64,000 bases of DNA from Actinacidiphila acididurans (GTDB taxonomy: Bacteria; Actinomycetota; Actinomycetes; Streptomycetales; Streptomycetaceae). Shown piece after piece: positions 17,925 through 25,561 of this stretch. Each line of letters opens with the position of its first letter. Within the stretch, counting starts at the first letter, position 1. The translations under genes were made by a program, and so were the position numbers. The notes under the pieces are model-generated. The model worked only from the letters and a program-made list of their open reading frames with translations. It was not told the DNA's origin and did no database searches. Location: positions 186,001 through 250,000 of the forward strand of contig NZ_JADKYB010000005.1 in the NCBI RefSeq assembly GCF_016918855.1. Reading direction: 5' to 3'.

Positions 17925-17960
17925 ATGATCAGGCATTTGTTGAGTACGACCTCTGCCTGA
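17925..17960 (+). CDS. Possible 11-residue leader peptide
   Basis: ATG-initiated mini-ORF, MIRHLLSTTSA then TGA, in the 198-bp gap before the MFS gene. GAGGG lies ten bases upstream. It is followed immediately by stable stem-loops, an arrangement seen in attenuation or translation-coupled leaders. Short and unproven. Confidence 0.3.
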   Translation: MIRHLLSTTSA

Positions 17961-17965
17961 TGCAG

Positions 17966-18000
17966 GACCGGCGCGGGTGACCCGCGCAAAGCGGACGGTC
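17966..18000 (+). promoter_or_regulatory. Structured mRNA leader upstream of the MFS gene
   Basis: A perfect 7-bp hairpin GCGCGGG-TGA-CCCGCGC (17971-17987) is flanked by a second pairing, GACCG (17966-17970) with CGGTC (17996-18000). It lies after the mini-ORF and 60 bp before the MFS start. It may be a transcription attenuator or translational switch. Confidence 0.4.
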
Positions 18001-18059
18001 TTCGGCGCAACGACACGGTGACCCGTGCGTGCGCTACCAGGCGGCAGAAAGTTCAGTAA

Positions 18060-19373
18060 GTGGCATCCAAGGTGCCCACCTCCACGCCGTCGGCCGACGC
18101 ACCAGCGGCGAGCACAGCCGGAAAGCCCGGTTACCGGCAGCTTCTGCGCACGCCTGACGTGTGGACATTCCTCCTGCCGGGCTTCGCCGCCCGTCAGCCG
18201 TTCGCCATGCTCACCATCAGCTTGGTGCTGCTCGTCGAGCACACCACCGGCTCATACGGCACGGCCGGCGCTGTCGCGGCCGTCACCGGAGTGTCGATGG
18301 CGTTGTGCGCCCCGCGGGCAGGACGTCTCGCCGACCGGTACGGCCAGCGGACTGTGCTGCTTCCAGGCGTCGTGCTGCACTCGGCGTCGGTCGCGGGGCT
18401 CATCGCCCTCGCCCTGGCGCAGACGCCGGTTTGGGCACTCCTCGCTGCGGCCGTACCAGCTGGTGCCACGGTCCCGCAGATCGGACCGATGGTGCGAGCC
18501 CGTTGGGCAGCGGCCTTGCAGGGGGCACACCCCTCGCTGGTCACCACTGCGGCGGCTTTCGAGTCGGTCACCGACGAGTTCACCTTCGTGATCGGACCCG
18601 TACTCGCCACCGCACTGTGTACCGGTGTGCATCCGGCGGCAGGACTGTGCGCGGAGGGGGCACTCACCTTGGCGGGTGGCATCCTGTTCGCGGCGCAACG
18701 GAATACAACTTCGGTGCCGCAACGCATGGCGACCGGGACTCGGACTGATCATCCGACCGCGCTGTCGGTGCCTGGAGTACGCGCCCTTGCTGCGGCGTTC
18801 CTGGGCATCGGAACCGTCTTCGGCGGCATGCAGGTGTCGCTGGCTGCCTTCGCCCACGAGATAGGCCGCCCCGGAATCAGTGGGCTTCTCTACGGGGTCT
18901 TCGCCGCCGGCAACATGCTGGCCGGCGTGGTGTACGGCGCGATCTCCTGGGGACGGGGACCGCGGATCCGGCTGCTGGGCTCGTACGTGGCCCTGGCGCT
19001 GGCCTGCGCGCCGTTGTGGGCGGCGCACACGGTGCCGGCTTTGGGGTCGCTCGGCCTGGTGACAGGCCTGTGCGTCGCGCCCGCGCTGATCACCGGATAC
19101 ACGCTTGTCGACGCCTTGGTGCCGTCGGCCATCCGCACCGAGACGTTCACCTGGATGACAGGGTCGGTCGCGTTCGGCCAGGCCGTGGCAGTCACGGCGG
19201 CTGGTGTGCTGACCGACCGGTTCGGCTCGCATGTCGGGTTCACTGTGCCGCTGGCCGGGACAGCGGTGGCGCTTGGCGTGCTCGTCGTCATGCGCGGGAG
19301 GCTGGTGACCCGGACGCGTCCGGTTACGGCTGCGGGTGTGATCGGTCACCGTAGGCCGGTCGTGGTGGACTGA
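18060..19373 (+). CDS. MFS transporter
   Basis: 437-residue major facilitator with about 12 membrane segments and the loop 2-3 motif GRLADRYGQR. It starts with a short hydrophilic leader (SKVPTSTPSADAPAAS) at GTG 18060. Substrate unknown; the family includes drug and metabolite exporters. It is 198 bp downstream of the antiporter gene, separated by a possible structured leader, and 66 bp before the CIRCE-preceded zinc-ribbon gene. Confidence 0.85.
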   Translation: MASKVPTSTPSADAPAASTAGKPGYRQLLRTPDVWTFLLPGFAARQPFAMLTISLVLLVEHTTGSYGTAGAVAAVTGVSMALCAPRAGRLADRYGQRTVLLPGVVLHSASVAGLIALALAQTPVWALLAAAVPAGATVPQIGPMVRARWAAALQGAHPSLVTTAAAFESVTDEFTFVIGPVLATALCTGVHPAAGLCAEGALTLAGGILFAAQRNTTSVPQRMATGTRTDHPTALSVPGVRALAAAFLGIGTVFGGMQVSLAAFAHEIGRPGISGLLYGVFAAGNMLAGVVYGAISWGRGPRIRLLGSYVALALACAPLWAAHTVPALGSLGLVTGLCVAPALITGYTLVDALVPSAIRTETFTWMTGSVAFGQAVAVTAAGVLTDRFGSHVGFTVPLAGTAVALGVLVVMRGRLVTRTRPVTAAGVIGHRRPVVVD

Positions 19374-19403
19374 CGGCAGGAAATACTGCACTATGGAGCG
19401 TCG

Positions 19404-19430
19404 TTAGCACTCATCGAGTGAGAGTGCCAG
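19404..19430. promoter_or_regulatory. CIRCE element (HrcA operator)
   Basis: TTAGCACTC-N9-GAGTGCCAG matches the CIRCE consensus TTAGCACTC-N9-GAGTGCTAA at 16 of 18 arm positions. The left arm is perfect. It directly precedes the AGGAGG ribosome site and start of the zinc-ribbon gene at 19440, so HrcA binding would repress that gene. Confidence 0.85.
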
Positions 19431-19439
19431 GAGGAGCAA

Positions 19440-19748
19440 GTGCCGACCTACCAGTACCAGTGCACCCAGTGCGGCGAGGGCCTCGAGGCGGTGCAGAAGT
19501 TCACGGACGACGCGCTGACCGAGTGCCCCAACTGCGGCGGACGCCTGCGCAAGGTCTTCTCGGCCGTGGGCGTGGTCTTCAAGGGTTCCGGGTTCTACCG
19601 CACCGACAGCCGTGGCTCGTCCTCCAGCAGCGCTCCGGCGGGGAAGGGCAGCGGCAGTTCGGACAGCAAGTCCTCCGACAGCGGAAGTTCGTCGTCGAGC
19701 ACGCCGTCGACCGGTTCCTCGTCGTCCAGCAACACGTCTGCGGCCTGA
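19440..19748 (+). CDS. Ruc-like / FmdB-family zinc-ribbon protein with disordered Ser-rich tail
   Basis: 102-residue protein. Residues 1-45 form an FmdB-type zinc ribbon with Cys8, Cys11, Cys29 and Cys32 (CTQC and CPNC). Residues 60-102 are almost entirely Ser, Gly, Asp and Thr, clearly disordered. Layout and size match Ruc (Rv0991c) of Mycobacterium tuberculosis, a redox-regulated chaperone activated by cysteine oxidation and zinc loss and belonging to the HrcA regulon. The CIRCE element here supports the same regulation. GTG start at 19440 has AGGAGG eight bases upstream. Function as a chaperone is inferred; the older annotation would be a formamidase regulator, which has little support. 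Confidence 0.85.
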   Translation: MPTYQYQCTQCGEGLEAVQKFTDDALTECPNCGGRLRKVFSAVGVVFKGSGFYRTDSRGSSSSSAPAGKGSGSSDSKSSDSGSSSSSTPSTGSSSSSNTSAA

Positions 19749-19787
19749 GCGCCGCAGTTCGCTCCTCCGGGACGCCGGCGACCTTCA

Positions 19788-19821
19788 CGAACCCTCCGCT
19801 GCCTCGTCGGCGGAGGGTTCG
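19788..19821 (+). terminator. Terminator after the Ruc-like gene
   Basis: Perfect 12-bp inverted repeat (19788-19799 with 19810-19821) with a 10-nt loop, 40 bp after the stop codon. Confidence 0.7.
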
Positions 19822-19855
19822 CCGCAAGCGCGCACCCGGAATAGGGTGATCAATC

Positions 19856-20713
19856 ATGGTGACAAGCAGCGGCGAAGAGCAGGCGCAGGCCGAGATCGGC
19901 GTCATCGGCGGGTCGGGCTTCTACTCCTTCCTCGATGACGTGACCGAAATCACGATCGAGACCCCCTACGGTATGCCCAGCGACTCGCTGTTCATCGGCC
20001 AGGTGGCCGGCCGACGGGTGGCATTCCTCCCCCGCCACGGCCGCAAGCACCACCTGCCGCCACACAAGATCAACTACCGGGCCAATCTGTGGGCTTTGGC
20101 ATCCGTTGGTGCACGCCAGGTCCTCGGGCCGTGCGCAGTAGGCGGCCTTCGGCAGGAATACGGACCCGGCACCCTGCTTGTACCGGACCAGCTCGTTGAC
20201 CGCACGAAGTCACGCGCCCAGTCGTATTTCGACGGCGAGGTGCGCGTTGACGGCCAGGTGCCCAACGTGGTGCACGTGACCTTCGCCGACCCGTACTGCC
20301 CGGTGGGGCGGCAAGCCGCGGTGCGGACCGCCAGGACGGCGGGCTGGGAAGCGGTCGACGGCGGGACACTGGTCGTCGTGGAGGGGCCGCGTTTCTCCAC
20401 TCGTGCGGAATCGCTCTGGCATGCCGCGCAGGGCTGGTCGGTGGTCGGGATGACCGGGCACCCGGAGGCCGTGCTCGCCCGTGAGTTGGGGTTGTGCTAC
20501 ACGTCGCTGACTTTGGTCACCGACTTGGACGCGGGAGCGGAGTCGGGCGAGGGCGTCTCGCACGAGGAAGTCCTTGAGGTGTTCGCAGCGAACGTCGGGC
20601 GCATGCGGGATGTGCTCTTCGACGTGGTCCGCGTGCTCCCGGACAATGCCGACCGCGATTGCCTGTGCCAGAAGGCGCTCGGCGGCCAGGAACCGGGGAT
20701 CGCCCTCCCGTAG
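19856..20713 (+). CDS. mtnP: S-methyl-5'-thioadenosine phosphorylase
   Basis: 285-residue purine phosphorylase-family enzyme that splits methylthioadenosine to adenine and methylthioribose 1-phosphate in methionine salvage. Motifs: GVIGGSGFYSF at the start, FLPRHGRKHHLPPHKINYRAN, VVVEGPRFSTRAES and GMTGHPEAVLARELGLCY. ATG at 19856; the next codon GTG at 19859 is an equally possible start. It is separated from the Ruc-like gene by a terminator. Whether it prefers MTA or a related thio-nucleoside cannot be told from sequence. Confidence 0.92.
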   Translation: MVTSSGEEQAQAEIGVIGGSGFYSFLDDVTEITIETPYGMPSDSLFIGQVAGRRVAFLPRHGRKHHLPPHKINYRANLWALASVGARQVLGPCAVGGLRQEYGPGTLLVPDQLVDRTKSRAQSYFDGEVRVDGQVPNVVHVTFADPYCPVGRQAAVRTARTAGWEAVDGGTLVVVEGPRFSTRAESLWHAAQGWSVVGMTGHPEAVLARELGLCYTSLTLVTDLDAGAESGEGVSHEEVLEVFAANVGRMRDVLFDVVRVLPDNADRDCLCQKALGGQEPGIALP

Positions 20714-20776
20714 AACGCGCCTCATTCCCCTGCGGGGAAGAGGTTCACTCAGGATTTCACTCGCATGTGCGGTCGG

Positions 20777-20804
20777 GTTTTCCACAGGTGCGGAGTTTTC
20801 CACA
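20777..20804 (+). repeat. Two DnaA-box-like direct repeats
   Basis: TTTTCCACA occurs at 20778-20786 and 20796-20804, each within a 12-bp direct repeat (G before, GG after). Both fit the relaxed DnaA box TTWTNCACA. They lie in the 180-bp gap between mtnP and the SAF-domain gene; their function is unproven. Confidence 0.4.
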
Positions 20805-20892
20805 GGCGCCCGAACGGGATCGGCTGGGATTGCGCGATGGTGGACGGGCCGACCGGTCCTGGTCGGGTCGTTCACGTCAGGCGGTGTTTGCC

Positions 20893-21507
20893 GTGTCCTC
20901 CTTCCCTCCCCTTCCGTTTTCTTCTTCGACTTCGTCATCGCAGGCGAATGAGCCGCCTTCGGATTCCGCTCTCGGGCTGGCGCCTCCGCTTCCGTACACA
21001 CCTCCACGCTGTGATGTGCCGATGTTCCCGCCGATCAGAGTGAGCGGACGTGGCGGAAAACGACTGCTGCGACAGGCAGTACGCCGAAGGCGGCGCGCCC
21101 TGACCGCAGGTCTGGCAACGGCGGCCGGCGTACTGGCGGTGTCCGCCGCTGCTCAGGGCGCCCCGCCGGGGCAGCCGCCCCCGCCGCCACGCGCTCCCAA
21201 TCCTGCAGCGTCCTACCCTGCCGCACCTCCGCCCCCGGTCAAGGACCCGGTACGGATCGCAGACGCTGCGGTCGCGGCGCTACTGCGGCCCGGCGACCGG
21301 GTGGACGTACTGGCCGCCGGCCGGATCGTTGCCCGGTGCGTGCCTGTGGTGACCGTCCCGAAGCCCGCCCAGGAACAGCAGGCGCCCGTCACGGTAGACA
21401 GCGGGGGTACGAGCGGTGCGCTGGTCGTCCTGTCGGTGCCGCGCCTCACCGCCGCCGCGTTGTCCGGTGCCTCGACAGCGTCTCCCTTGGCGGTGACATG
21501 GTGCTGA
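20893..21507 (+). CDS. SAF-domain membrane protein (FlgA/CpaB-like)
   Basis: About 204 residues. A proline/serine-rich N-terminus with a CDVPMFPPIR motif is followed by a very basic stretch, one membrane helix (ALTAGLATAAGVLAVSAAAQG) and a C-terminal SAF-type domain (RIADAAVAALLRPGDRVDVLA...GALVVLSVPRLTAAALSGA...LAVTWC). Such proteins sit next to mscL in Streptomyces and have no known function. The start is uncertain: GTG 20893 is chosen because homologues begin with a similar Ser/Phe/Pro-rich stretch; ATG 21022 would give 161 residues. Neither has a convincing ribosome site. Confidence 0.65.
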   Translation: MSSFPPLPFSSSTSSSQANEPPSDSALGLAPPLPYTPPRCDVPMFPPIRVSGRGGKRLLRQAVRRRRRALTAGLATAAGVLAVSAAAQGAPPGQPPPPPRAPNPAASYPAAPPPPVKDPVRIADAAVAALLRPGDRVDVLAAGRIVARCVPVVTVPKPAQEQQAPVTVDSGGTSGALVVLSVPRLTAAALSGASTASPLAVTWC

Positions 21508-21609
21508 ATCACCCGTCCGTGGAAGGCGATTGGACAGCCCGCTCCTCGACTGGCTTGGACGGCGGAATCCATCGTTCAGTCACGCCGGGTTCAGGCAAGG
21601 CGCAGTCGA

Positions 21610-21918
21610 TTGAGCGAGGCGAGCAAGCCGTGTCTGCTGGCGGGGCTCAAGGATTTCGTCGTGCGGGGGAACGTGATCGATCCGGCGGTTGCGGTGGTGA
21701 TGGGTGCGGCGTTCACGAGCGTTGTGAACGCCGAGGTCAATGCTGTGATCAACCCGCTCGTCGGAGCCTTCGGTACGAAGGACCTCGCTGGGTACTCATC
21801 CTGTCTCAAAGGCCCGTGCTCGGTGAACGGCAAATGGGAGGCCATCAGCAGCATCCGGATTCACGCGCTCGAAGCAGTGCTCGGCGGCTTCAGAGGTGGT
21901 GCGGGGGCTTCTCGTTGA
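21610..21918 (+). pseudogene. mscL: Truncated mscL (large-conductance mechanosensitive channel)
   Basis: The first ~75 residues match MscL: N-terminal helix, TM1 (VIDPAVAVVMGAAFTSVVNA), INPLVGAFGTKDLAGYSSCLKGPC and the periplasmic loop to about residue 80. It then breaks off at SSIRIHALEAV, and the second membrane helix and cytoplasmic helix are absent; the usual length is about 135-160 residues, here 102. A proline replaces the usual leucine in TM1, consistent with decay. The start is a TTG with a poor ribosome site. The 3' end runs into the antisense gene at 21890, which suggests a deletion joining mscL to its former neighbour. Unlikely to form a channel. Confidence 0.8.
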
Positions 21919-22147
21919 GGAACCGGACGAAGTCGTCGTCCGCCGCACCGGAAGGGGAGTCCCCCCAACCCCGGTCGGAGTCGTCGGCCGAGGGCCGGTC
22001 GAGCGGGTCGTCGAAGATCAGTGCGGCAGCCTTGGCCCGAGGGGGCGGCGTAGCAGAACCGTCGCCGGGCGCCGCGGACGGCCCGTCGCTCGATTCGGAG
22101 GCGGGGCGGCCGTCCTCGGTACGACCGGATTCTGGAACGGTGCTCAT
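21890..22147 (-). CDS. Small hypothetical protein
   Basis: 85 residues, hydrophilic and rich in Asp, Ser, Pro and Gly, mostly disordered, ending in DDDFVRFLNEKPPHHL. It lies between the broken mscL and the PLP-enzyme gene, a position where Streptomyces genomes usually carry a small gene of this kind. Its 3' end overlaps the truncated mscL by 29 bp. Function unknown. Confidence 0.55.
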   Translation of the reverse strand: MSTVPESGRTEDGRPASESSDGPSAAPGDGSATPPPRAKAAALIFDDPLDRPSADDSDRGWGDSPSGAADDDFVRFLNEKPPHHL

Positions 22148-22260
22148 GCCTCAAGAATACGAAAACCGCACCGCACTGCGCTCACCCTCCGTACCCAAGC
22201 GGCAGCGGGGAGATGCCCCAAGTGACGATTTGAGGGCCTCGGGCGGATATACCTGGCCGC

Positions 22261-23427
22261 ATGAAGACACCCCGGCCCGGCCCTTCACCCAACTCTCCGG
22301 CCGCAGCAGCGCAGGAAGCGGACATCGACCGAAGCGACCTCGCGTACCGCCGCTGGTTGAGCGAGGCCGTGGCGAAGGTCCAGGCCGACGCCAACCGGTC
22401 GGCAGATACCCATTTGCTGTCAGTGCCGCTCCCGGCGGACTGGGGCGTCGACCTCTATCTGAAGGACGAGTCGACGCATCCGACCGGCTCTCTCAAGCAC
22501 CGGCTGGCCCGCTCGCTGTTCCTGTACGCGCTGTGCAATGGCTGGATCCGGCCGGGGCGCCCGGTGATCGAGGCTTCGAGTGGGTCGACGGCGGTGTCGG
22601 AGGCGTACTTCGCCCGGCTGATCGGTGTCCCCTTTGTGGCCGTTATGGCCCGCGGGACGGTGCGGGCGAAGGTGGACCTGATCGAGTTCCAGGGCGGCCG
22701 ATGTCATCTGGTGGACGATCCGTCCGAGGTGTACGGGACGGCGGCCAGGCTGGCCCGGGAGACTGGCGGTCACTACATGGACCAGTTCACGTACGCGGAA
22801 CGGGCGACGGACTGGCGGGGCAACAACAACATCGCGGAGTCGATCTTCCGGCAGATGTCGGCGGAACGGTATCCGGTGCCGACGTGGATCGTGGCCACGG
22901 CGGGGACCGGCGGCACGTCGGCGACGCTGGCCAGGTACGTCCGGTACGCGCAGGCAACGACGGGGATCTGCGTGGCGGATCCGGAGAACTCGGCGTTCTT
23001 CGCGGGGTGGCGGGACGACGATCCCGCGGTGACGACGGGAACGGCGTCGCGGATCGAGGGGATCGGCCGGCAGCGAGTGGAGCCGAGCTTTGTGCCGAAC
23101 GCGATCGACCGGATGATGCGGGTGCCGGACGCCGCGTCCGTCGCGTCCGTCCACGTCCTCGAACGCCTCCTCGGGCGAAGGGCCGGCGCGTCAACCGGAA
23201 CCGGACTATGGGCGGCGTTCCGGATCATCTCCGAGATGCGTGAGAGCGGCGAGCGCGGGAGTGTCGTCGGGCTGTTGTGCGATCCGGGCGAGCGCTATGT
23301 GGAGAAGTACTACTCGGACCGCTGGCTGGCGGTGCAGGGCCTCGACATCACGCCGTATCTGGAGCGGCTGGATGCCTTTCTGGGCACGGGCTCGCTGAGT
23401 GGGCCGGAGCCGATCCGTGATCGGTGA
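22261..23427 (+). CDS. Cysteine synthase-family PLP enzyme (Cds1-like)
   Basis: 388-residue fold-type II PLP enzyme. The PLP lysine lies in [17 protein letters not shown], followed by [26 protein letters not shown], and the phosphate-binding glycine loop [17 protein letters not shown]. It resembles mycobacterial Cds1 (Rv3684), reported as an L-cysteine desulfhydrase releasing sulfide, pyruvate and ammonia, more than O-acetylserine sulfhydrylase CysK. The first 25 residues are a Pro/Ala-rich extension. It appears to be a single-gene unit on the plus strand. The exact reaction is inferred. Confidence 0.8.
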   Translation: MKTPRPGPSPNSPAAAAQEADIDRSDLAYRRWLSEAVAKVQADANRSADTHLLSVPLPADWGVDLYLKDESTHPTGSLKHRLARSLFLYALCNGWIRPGRPVIEASSGSTAVSEAYFARLIGVPFVAVMARGTVRAKVDLIEFQGGRCHLVDDPSEVYGTAARLARETGGHYMDQFTYAERATDWRGNNNIAESIFRQMSAERYPVPTWIVATAGTGGTSATLARYVRYAQATTGICVADPENSAFFAGWRDDDPAVTTGTASRIEGIGRQRVEPSFVPNAIDRMMRVPDAASVASVHVLERLLGRRAGASTGTGLWAAFRIISEMRESGERGSVVGLLCDPGERYVEKYYSDRWLAVQGLDITPYLERLDAFLGTGSLSGPEPIRDR

Positions 23428-23508
23428 CGGCCGGGTGCCGAGGAGTGCGACACCGGGACCCGCCCGTTGGGCTGCACACAATGGGTGGGCTGGCGCAAGG
23501 TTGCGTGC

Positions 23509-24738
23509 ATGAGTGATCCCCTGAAGGCACCCATTGCCGCTGCGCGGGCGAGCGGGGCGTTGCGGCAGATGACGGCGCGCGGTCGCGGTGAGTCGCACCG
23601 GGTGTCCACTCCGCTGGAGTTGTTCTTCGACCTGTGCTTCGTGGTCGCGGTGGCGCAGGCAGGCGCGCGGCTGGTCCATGCGGCTGGTGACGGGCACCCA
23701 GGGCACGGAGTCACCGGGTACCTGATGGTTTTCTTCTCCATCTGGTGGGCGTGGATGAACTTCTCGTGGTTCGCCTCGGCCTATGACACCGACGACGTGC
23801 CGTACCGGGTGACAACGCTGGTGCAGATCGTGGGCTCACTGATTCTGGCCGCGGGGGTGCCACGTGCGTTCGACGACGGTGACTTCCGGCTGTCCGTGAT
23901 CGGTTACGTGGTGATGAGGCTCGCGCTCGTGACGCAATGGCTACGGGCGGCGCGGTCGGAGACCGGTGGAGCGCGGGCGACAGCGCTGAAGTATGCGGTC
24001 GGGGTGGTGGTCTGCCAGGTCGGCTGGGTGATTTTGCTGCTGCCGCTCGGGGCGCCGCCGGTGTGGGCGTTCCTTGTGATGGCGTTGGCGGAATTGTCCG
24101 TTCCGACGCTGGCGGAGCGATCGGCGCCCACAGCCTGGCACCCGCACCACATCGCCGAGCGGTATGGCCTGTTCACGATCATCGTGCTGGGTGAGTCGGT
24201 GTCGGCCGCCACGGTGGCGGTGCAGTCCGCGGTCGACGCGCACCGGGCACTCGGTGATCTCGTGCCGATCGCGGTCGGCGGGCTGCTGATCGTGTTCTCC
24301 GCTTGGTGGATCTACTTCGCCGTTCCCATTCACGGCCACCTGGCGTCCAACCGGCAGGCCTTCTTGTGGGGCTACGGTCATTTCGCCGTGTTCAGCTCGG
24401 CTGCGGCGATCGGGGCGGGGCTGGAGATCGCCGTGGAGCAGGCGGTGGGTGCGAGCGGGGTGTCGATGCGCGGCGCTGCTGCGGCGGTCACGCTGCCGAC
24501 AGCCGTATTTCTGCTCTCGGTCTGGGCGCTCCACGCGCGGCACACCAAGCGCGGTCCGGCGCAGCAGTCCACTTTGCCGGTGACGGCTGCGGCGGTCGTG
24601 GCGTGCACGTTCAGTGGGTCGCACGCGGTGCTGTGGGCGGGGCTCGTGAGTGCGGGGGCGGTGGCGCTCGGGGTCATTCTGGTGGCGCGGGCCGCGGTTC
24701 ACACGCCGGTCGCGCCCAGCAAGGAGCCGACCGCGTAG
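23509..24738 (+). CDS. Low-temperature-requirement protein A (LtrA) family
   Basis: 409-residue LtrA-family membrane protein with about 10-12 membrane segments. It has the family start STPLELFFDLCFVVAVAQ near residue 38, WWAWMNFSWFASAYDTDD, and HIAERYGLFTIIVLGES. The function of LtrA proteins is not established; the name comes from a cold-sensitive Listeria mutant. The ATG at 23509 follows AAGG at eight bases. Its last 40 bp overlap the 3' end of the convergent VIT-family gene. Confidence 0.85.
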   Translation: MSDPLKAPIAAARASGALRQMTARGRGESHRVSTPLELFFDLCFVVAVAQAGARLVHAAGDGHPGHGVTGYLMVFFSIWWAWMNFSWFASAYDTDDVPYRVTTLVQIVGSLILAAGVPRAFDDGDFRLSVIGYVVMRLALVTQWLRAARSETGGARATALKYAVGVVVCQVGWVILLLPLGAPPVWAFLVMALAELSVPTLAERSAPTAWHPHHIAERYGLFTIIVLGESVSAATVAVQSAVDAHRALGDLVPIAVGGLLIVFSAWWIYFAVPIHGHLASNRQAFLWGYGHFAVFSSAAAIGAGLEIAVEQAVGASGVSMRGAAAAVTLPTAVFLLSVWALHARHTKRGPAQQSTLPVTAAAVVACTFSGSHAVLWAGLVSAGAVALGVILVARAAVHTPVAPSKEPTA

Positions 24739-25445
24739 GTGACGGCCATGGCGATGGCGCCGCCGGCGGCGTTGCGGATGACGGCGGGACGGACAGGGGC
24801 GCTGCCGAGGCGGGCGCTGCCCCAGCCGCAGCTGACGAGGGCGATCAGGACGGCGGCGACGGTGATCGCCAGGCGCCAGTCCTGGGGCGGCAGAACGATG
24901 GCCAGCAGCGGCAGCAGGGCACCGATGGTGAAGGACAGGAAGCTGGCCCAGGCCGCGTGCCAGGGGTTGGCGAGTTCATCGGGGTCGATGCCGAGTTCCA
25001 CTCGGGCGTGGGCGCCCAGGGCGTCGCGGGCGGTGAGTTGTTCGGCGACTTCGCGGGCGAGGTCGGCGCTGATGCCGCGGTCCTGGAGGAGGCCGGCGAG
25101 CTCGTCGAGTTCGGCCTGCGGGGTGGTGGCGAGTTCTTCGCGTTCCACGGCGAGGGCTGCCTGTTCGGAGTCGCGCTGGGTGCTGACGGAGACGTACTCG
25201 CCCGCGGCCATCGACAGCGAGCCCGCCAACAGCCCCGCGAGCCCGGCCGTGAGCAGCGCGGAACGGGAGTCGGTGGCGCCTGCCACGCCGACGACGAGGC
25301 CCGCAGTGGAGACCACGCCGTCGTTGGCGCCCAGGACGGCAGCCCGCAGCCAGTTCAGGCGGGTGCCGAGACCTTCTTGGTGCGGCTCGTGCGGGTGCGG
25401 TCCGGGTTCGTCGGCGTCCGGGGGCTGCGGGCTCGCGTCACTCAT
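24699..25445 (-). CDS. VIT1/CCC1-family divalent metal transporter
   Basis: 248-residue membrane protein of the VIT/Ccc1 family, which moves Fe(II) or Mn(II) out of the cytosol. Conserved features: NDGVVSTAGLVVGVAGA in the first helix, AGLLAGSLSMAAGEYVSVSTQRDSE with the metal-proton relay, a cytoplasmic metal-binding domain with many Glu residues (about 80-150), and a C-terminal helical pair. It has a His/Pro/Asp-rich N-terminus. Start ATG at 25445. Its stop lies inside the ltrA coding region on the other strand. Likely iron or manganese detoxification; the metal is inferred from the family. Confidence 0.85.
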   Translation of the reverse strand: MSDASPQPPDADEPGPHPHEPHQEGLGTRLNWLRAAVLGANDGVVSTAGLVVGVAGATDSRSALLTAGLAGLLAGSLSMAAGEYVSVSTQRDSEQAALAVEREELATTPQAELDELAGLLQDRGISADLAREVAEQLTARDALGAHARVELGIDPDELANPWHAAWASFLSFTIGALLPLLAIVLPPQDWRLAITVAAVLIALVSCGWGSARLGSAPVRPAVIRNAAGGAIAMAVTYAVGSLLGATGV

Positions 25446-25561
25446 GCGTCGCAGCGTCTCACCCCGGCGTCCGAGGGTGTGAGCGGGACAGGCCGAACCC
25501 CGGCGCGGGGGGGTGCACCGGGGTTCGGGTTCACGGCCTCGTGACGGGGCCGGGCTCGGTA

